Program-made: the position numbers and the translations under genes | Part shown: positions 62,784-64,000 of the stretch, piece after piece | How the letters are laid out: every line of letters begins with the position of its first letter | How positions within the stretch are numbered: position 1 is the stretch's first letter | From: Halobacteriovoraceae bacterium | GTDB lineage: Bacteria > Bdellovibrionota > Bacteriovoracia > Bacteriovoracales > Bacteriovoracaceae | Assembly (NCBI GenBank): GCA_002707495.1 | Contig: PAMZ01000015.1 | Coordinates: forward strand, 1 to 64,000 | Length of the DNA: 64,000 bases | Direction: 5' to 3' | Notes under the pieces: generated by a model | Database searches by the model: none | The model's input: only the letters and a program-made list of their open reading frames with translations | What the model was told of the DNA's origin: nothing

Positions 62784-63686
62784 TTAGCGAAAAATCCAGT
62801 TAGCAGATGCTTCAGTTTTAATCTCTCCTCGATTCAGCACTTTATTGATATCAATATTATACTTAGTATCGAGAATCACTCGCATTTTTGAGGGAAGTGA
62901 AATTCCAAGCTCGCTCAGATCGATTGAAATAGCAGAAGCATTATTAGTTTGTTGGATATCCGCCTCATTAGATGCAAGATTTCTATCCAGTAATAACGTA
63001 TCTGAACCTAGTCTTCTATTTTTATAAATTCTAATTTGTTGGGTGAAATCATTTAAATTAAAACCAGCTCCTAAAGAAAAAGTAAGAACTCCACTAGTTA
63101 GTCTCACATTTTGGATGCCACTATCTAATACGTTTTTAGCTGCTTCAGCAGAAACAAGTCTTACCTTATACGTAAGATCAACATACTTCACCCCTGACTC
63201 TCTTCTTTCCACTCTATTTTGAGCATCTAGAACAAGAAAAAAGTTTTTCGAACTATTCACTGAAAGTTGAGCTCTTTCACCCACCATTTTTAAGGTCATT
63301 TCCTCACGAACTGCGCTTAAGTCTTGGGGTAGTGCAAAGTCAAAGCTTGCGGTAGTCTCTACTATATAGTCTAGAACTTCATATGATTGTCTGACTGATC
63401 TCATACATCTATAAGGAATCCTTTGAGTCACAGGTCTACATCTATTAATAGTGCGACAATTTCCTCTATTGTCACATTGCCTTACCGGTCTACAAACGCG
63501 TCTTGTAACTGTCCGATAACAGGTAGAAGGGATATTTACCCAACGGTACTCTGTTCTTGTTTTTTCCGTTGAAAGGTTCAAACTTACTGAATTTGTGTCT
63601 CCAGAGAGGAGAAATGTACGCATGTCCGTGGTGTCCGCGCTCACTGAAAAGCTAAGAACCATTAAAATTGTGGTGATTAATTTCAT
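62784..63686 (-). CDS. Exported Cys-rich protein, function unknown
   Basis: 300 aa. Signal peptide ends at SVSA. Residues about 55-95 form a Cys/Arg-rich insert (CYRTVTRRVCRPVRQC, then NRCRPVTQR and YRC): six Cys that may form three disulfides. The rest is beta-rich with a Ser/Asn-rich late part. Clustered cysteines in an otherwise plain periplasmic protein suggest a binding knob. No family recognised. Confidence 0.7.
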   Translation of the reverse strand: MKLITTILMVLSFSVSADTTDMRTFLLSGDTNSVSLNLSTEKTRTEYRWVNIPSTCYRTVTRRVCRPVRQCDNRGNCRTINRCRPVTQRIPYRCMRSVRQSYEVLDYIVETTASFDFALPQDLSAVREEMTLKMVGERAQLSVNSSKNFFLVLDAQNRVERRESGVKYVDLTYKVRLVSAEAAKNVLDSGIQNVRLTSGVLTFSLGAGFNLNDFTQQIRIYKNRRLGSDTLLLDRNLASNEADIQQTNNASAISIDLSELGISLPSKMRVILDTKYNIDINKVLNRGEIKTEASANWIFR

Positions 63687-63838
63687 ATTGCCTCCGTTTT
63701 ATAAGTCTATGGTATGTAACCGGAAAACGGATTGACTAGGATTGATCGCTCTATCTGAAGGTTTTTTAATATAATTTTAGTCATTTAAGTTTTTTCACCC
63801 AGAAATAGTGTAAAATTTACAAAGAAAACCCCTTGTCT

Positions 63839-63867
63839 TTGAAAGAATTTACGCAGAGCGTTATTAT
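63839..63867 (+). promoter_or_regulatory. Promoter of the 63901 gene
   Basis: TTGAAA (63839-63844), 17-bp spacer, TATTAT (63862-63867), then a leader of about 27 nt with AGGAG (63888-63892) before the ATG. Confidence 0.65.
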
Positions 63868-63900
63868 TGAGGCAATAGTTTTAAAACAGGAGTAGATTTT

Positions 63901-64000
63901 ATGATGAACAAAAGCACAGTATTTGCTTTGCCCGTATTGGCCTCGGCCTTCGTTGCACTCTCCCCGCAAGCCCAGGCACAAACACGACATACGAATATTT
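63901..64000 (+). CDS. Exported protein, 3' end outside window
   Basis: Only the first 33 codons are visible. MMNKSTVFALPVLASAFVAL followed by SPQAQA is a clear signal peptide. AGGAG at 63888-63892 precedes two adjacent ATGs (63901, 63904). The mature protein starts QTRHTNI; function cannot be judged. Confidence 0.75.
   Translation, partial: MMNKSTVFALPVLASAFVALSPQAQAQTRHTNI

Noticed and set aside
1-64000. CRISPR arrays, tRNA or rRNA genes
   Set aside because: No regularly spaced long repeats and no cloverleaf-like or rRNA-like stretches were noticed by eye; a dedicated scan could still reveal a missed tRNA.

Overview
The window looks like part of an AT-rich chromosome of a Gram-negative, flagellated bacterium. 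It has outer-membrane-type and lipoprotein genes, three flagellin genes, and many small secreted proteins of unknown function. A TPR-plus-winged-helix regulator, a polyphosphate/PhoX cluster and very tight gene packing would fit the Bdellovibrio-like predators (Bacteriovorax/Halobacteriovorax group). That placement is inference; no rRNA or taxonomic marker was searched.

Layout. 1-3.8 kb: the right end of an integrative mobilisable element (5'-truncated relaxase with a primase-like tail, small RHH-like protein, excisionase-like HTH, tyrosine integrase). 3.9-6.1 kb: two exported proteins (FGE-sulfatase fold, beta-barrel-like). 6.3-13.7 kb: phosphate block (Tat-exported PhoX, radical SAM protein, Ppx/GppA, convergent ppk, nhaC). 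13.7-16.3 kb: a small exported peptide, a Glu-rich repeat protein behind a clear sigma-54 promoter, and a zinc-ribbon protein. 16.3-29.4 kb: compact housekeeping DNA (recJ-truA, PilZ protein, pdxH, FKBP isomerase, FecCD-type ABC genes plus a candidate binding protein, M48 peptidase, rnhA, PTPS/QueD-like, M14 peptidase, plsC). 28.5-34.4 kb: the classic rimP-nusA-infB-rbfA-truB operon on the minus strand, with a terminator in its leader. 34.5-44.6 kb: GNAT, exported protein, TPR/wHTH regulator, TGS-less thrS, ddl, a frameshifted HD-GYP-like gene, crcB, two envelope proteins, and a TetR regulator with its palindromic operator. 44.6-51.2 kb: a NUDIX-metallo-beta-lactamase fusion, a zinc-protease-like lipoprotein, and three flagellin genes with a divergent pair of four-helix-bundle (S23/IVS) genes between the first two. 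51.4-54.9 kb: uvrB operon. 55.1-61.5 kb: pyrB-carA-carB-pyrF-pyrE, all overlapping, with no standard start codon visible for pyrB. 61.5-64 kb: hydrolase, fxsA, a Cys-rich exported protein and the start of another exported protein.

The most interesting signals are these. (1) The three flagellin genes each have a sigma-28-like promoter and a leader of about 120-130 nt with two hairpins. In two of the leaders GGA is displayed in hairpin loops, as at CsrA/RsmA sites. (2) A strong intrinsic terminator lies between the apparent promoter and rimP-nusA. (3) pyrB has an AUC codon exactly where the start is expected. (4) An HD-GYP-like gene is broken by one base. (5) Several genes have a -10 box directly abutting the ATG, suggesting leaderless mRNAs. 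(6) Convergent gene pairs repeatedly share or nearly share their stop codons. There are no rRNA, tRNA or CRISPR features that I can support.
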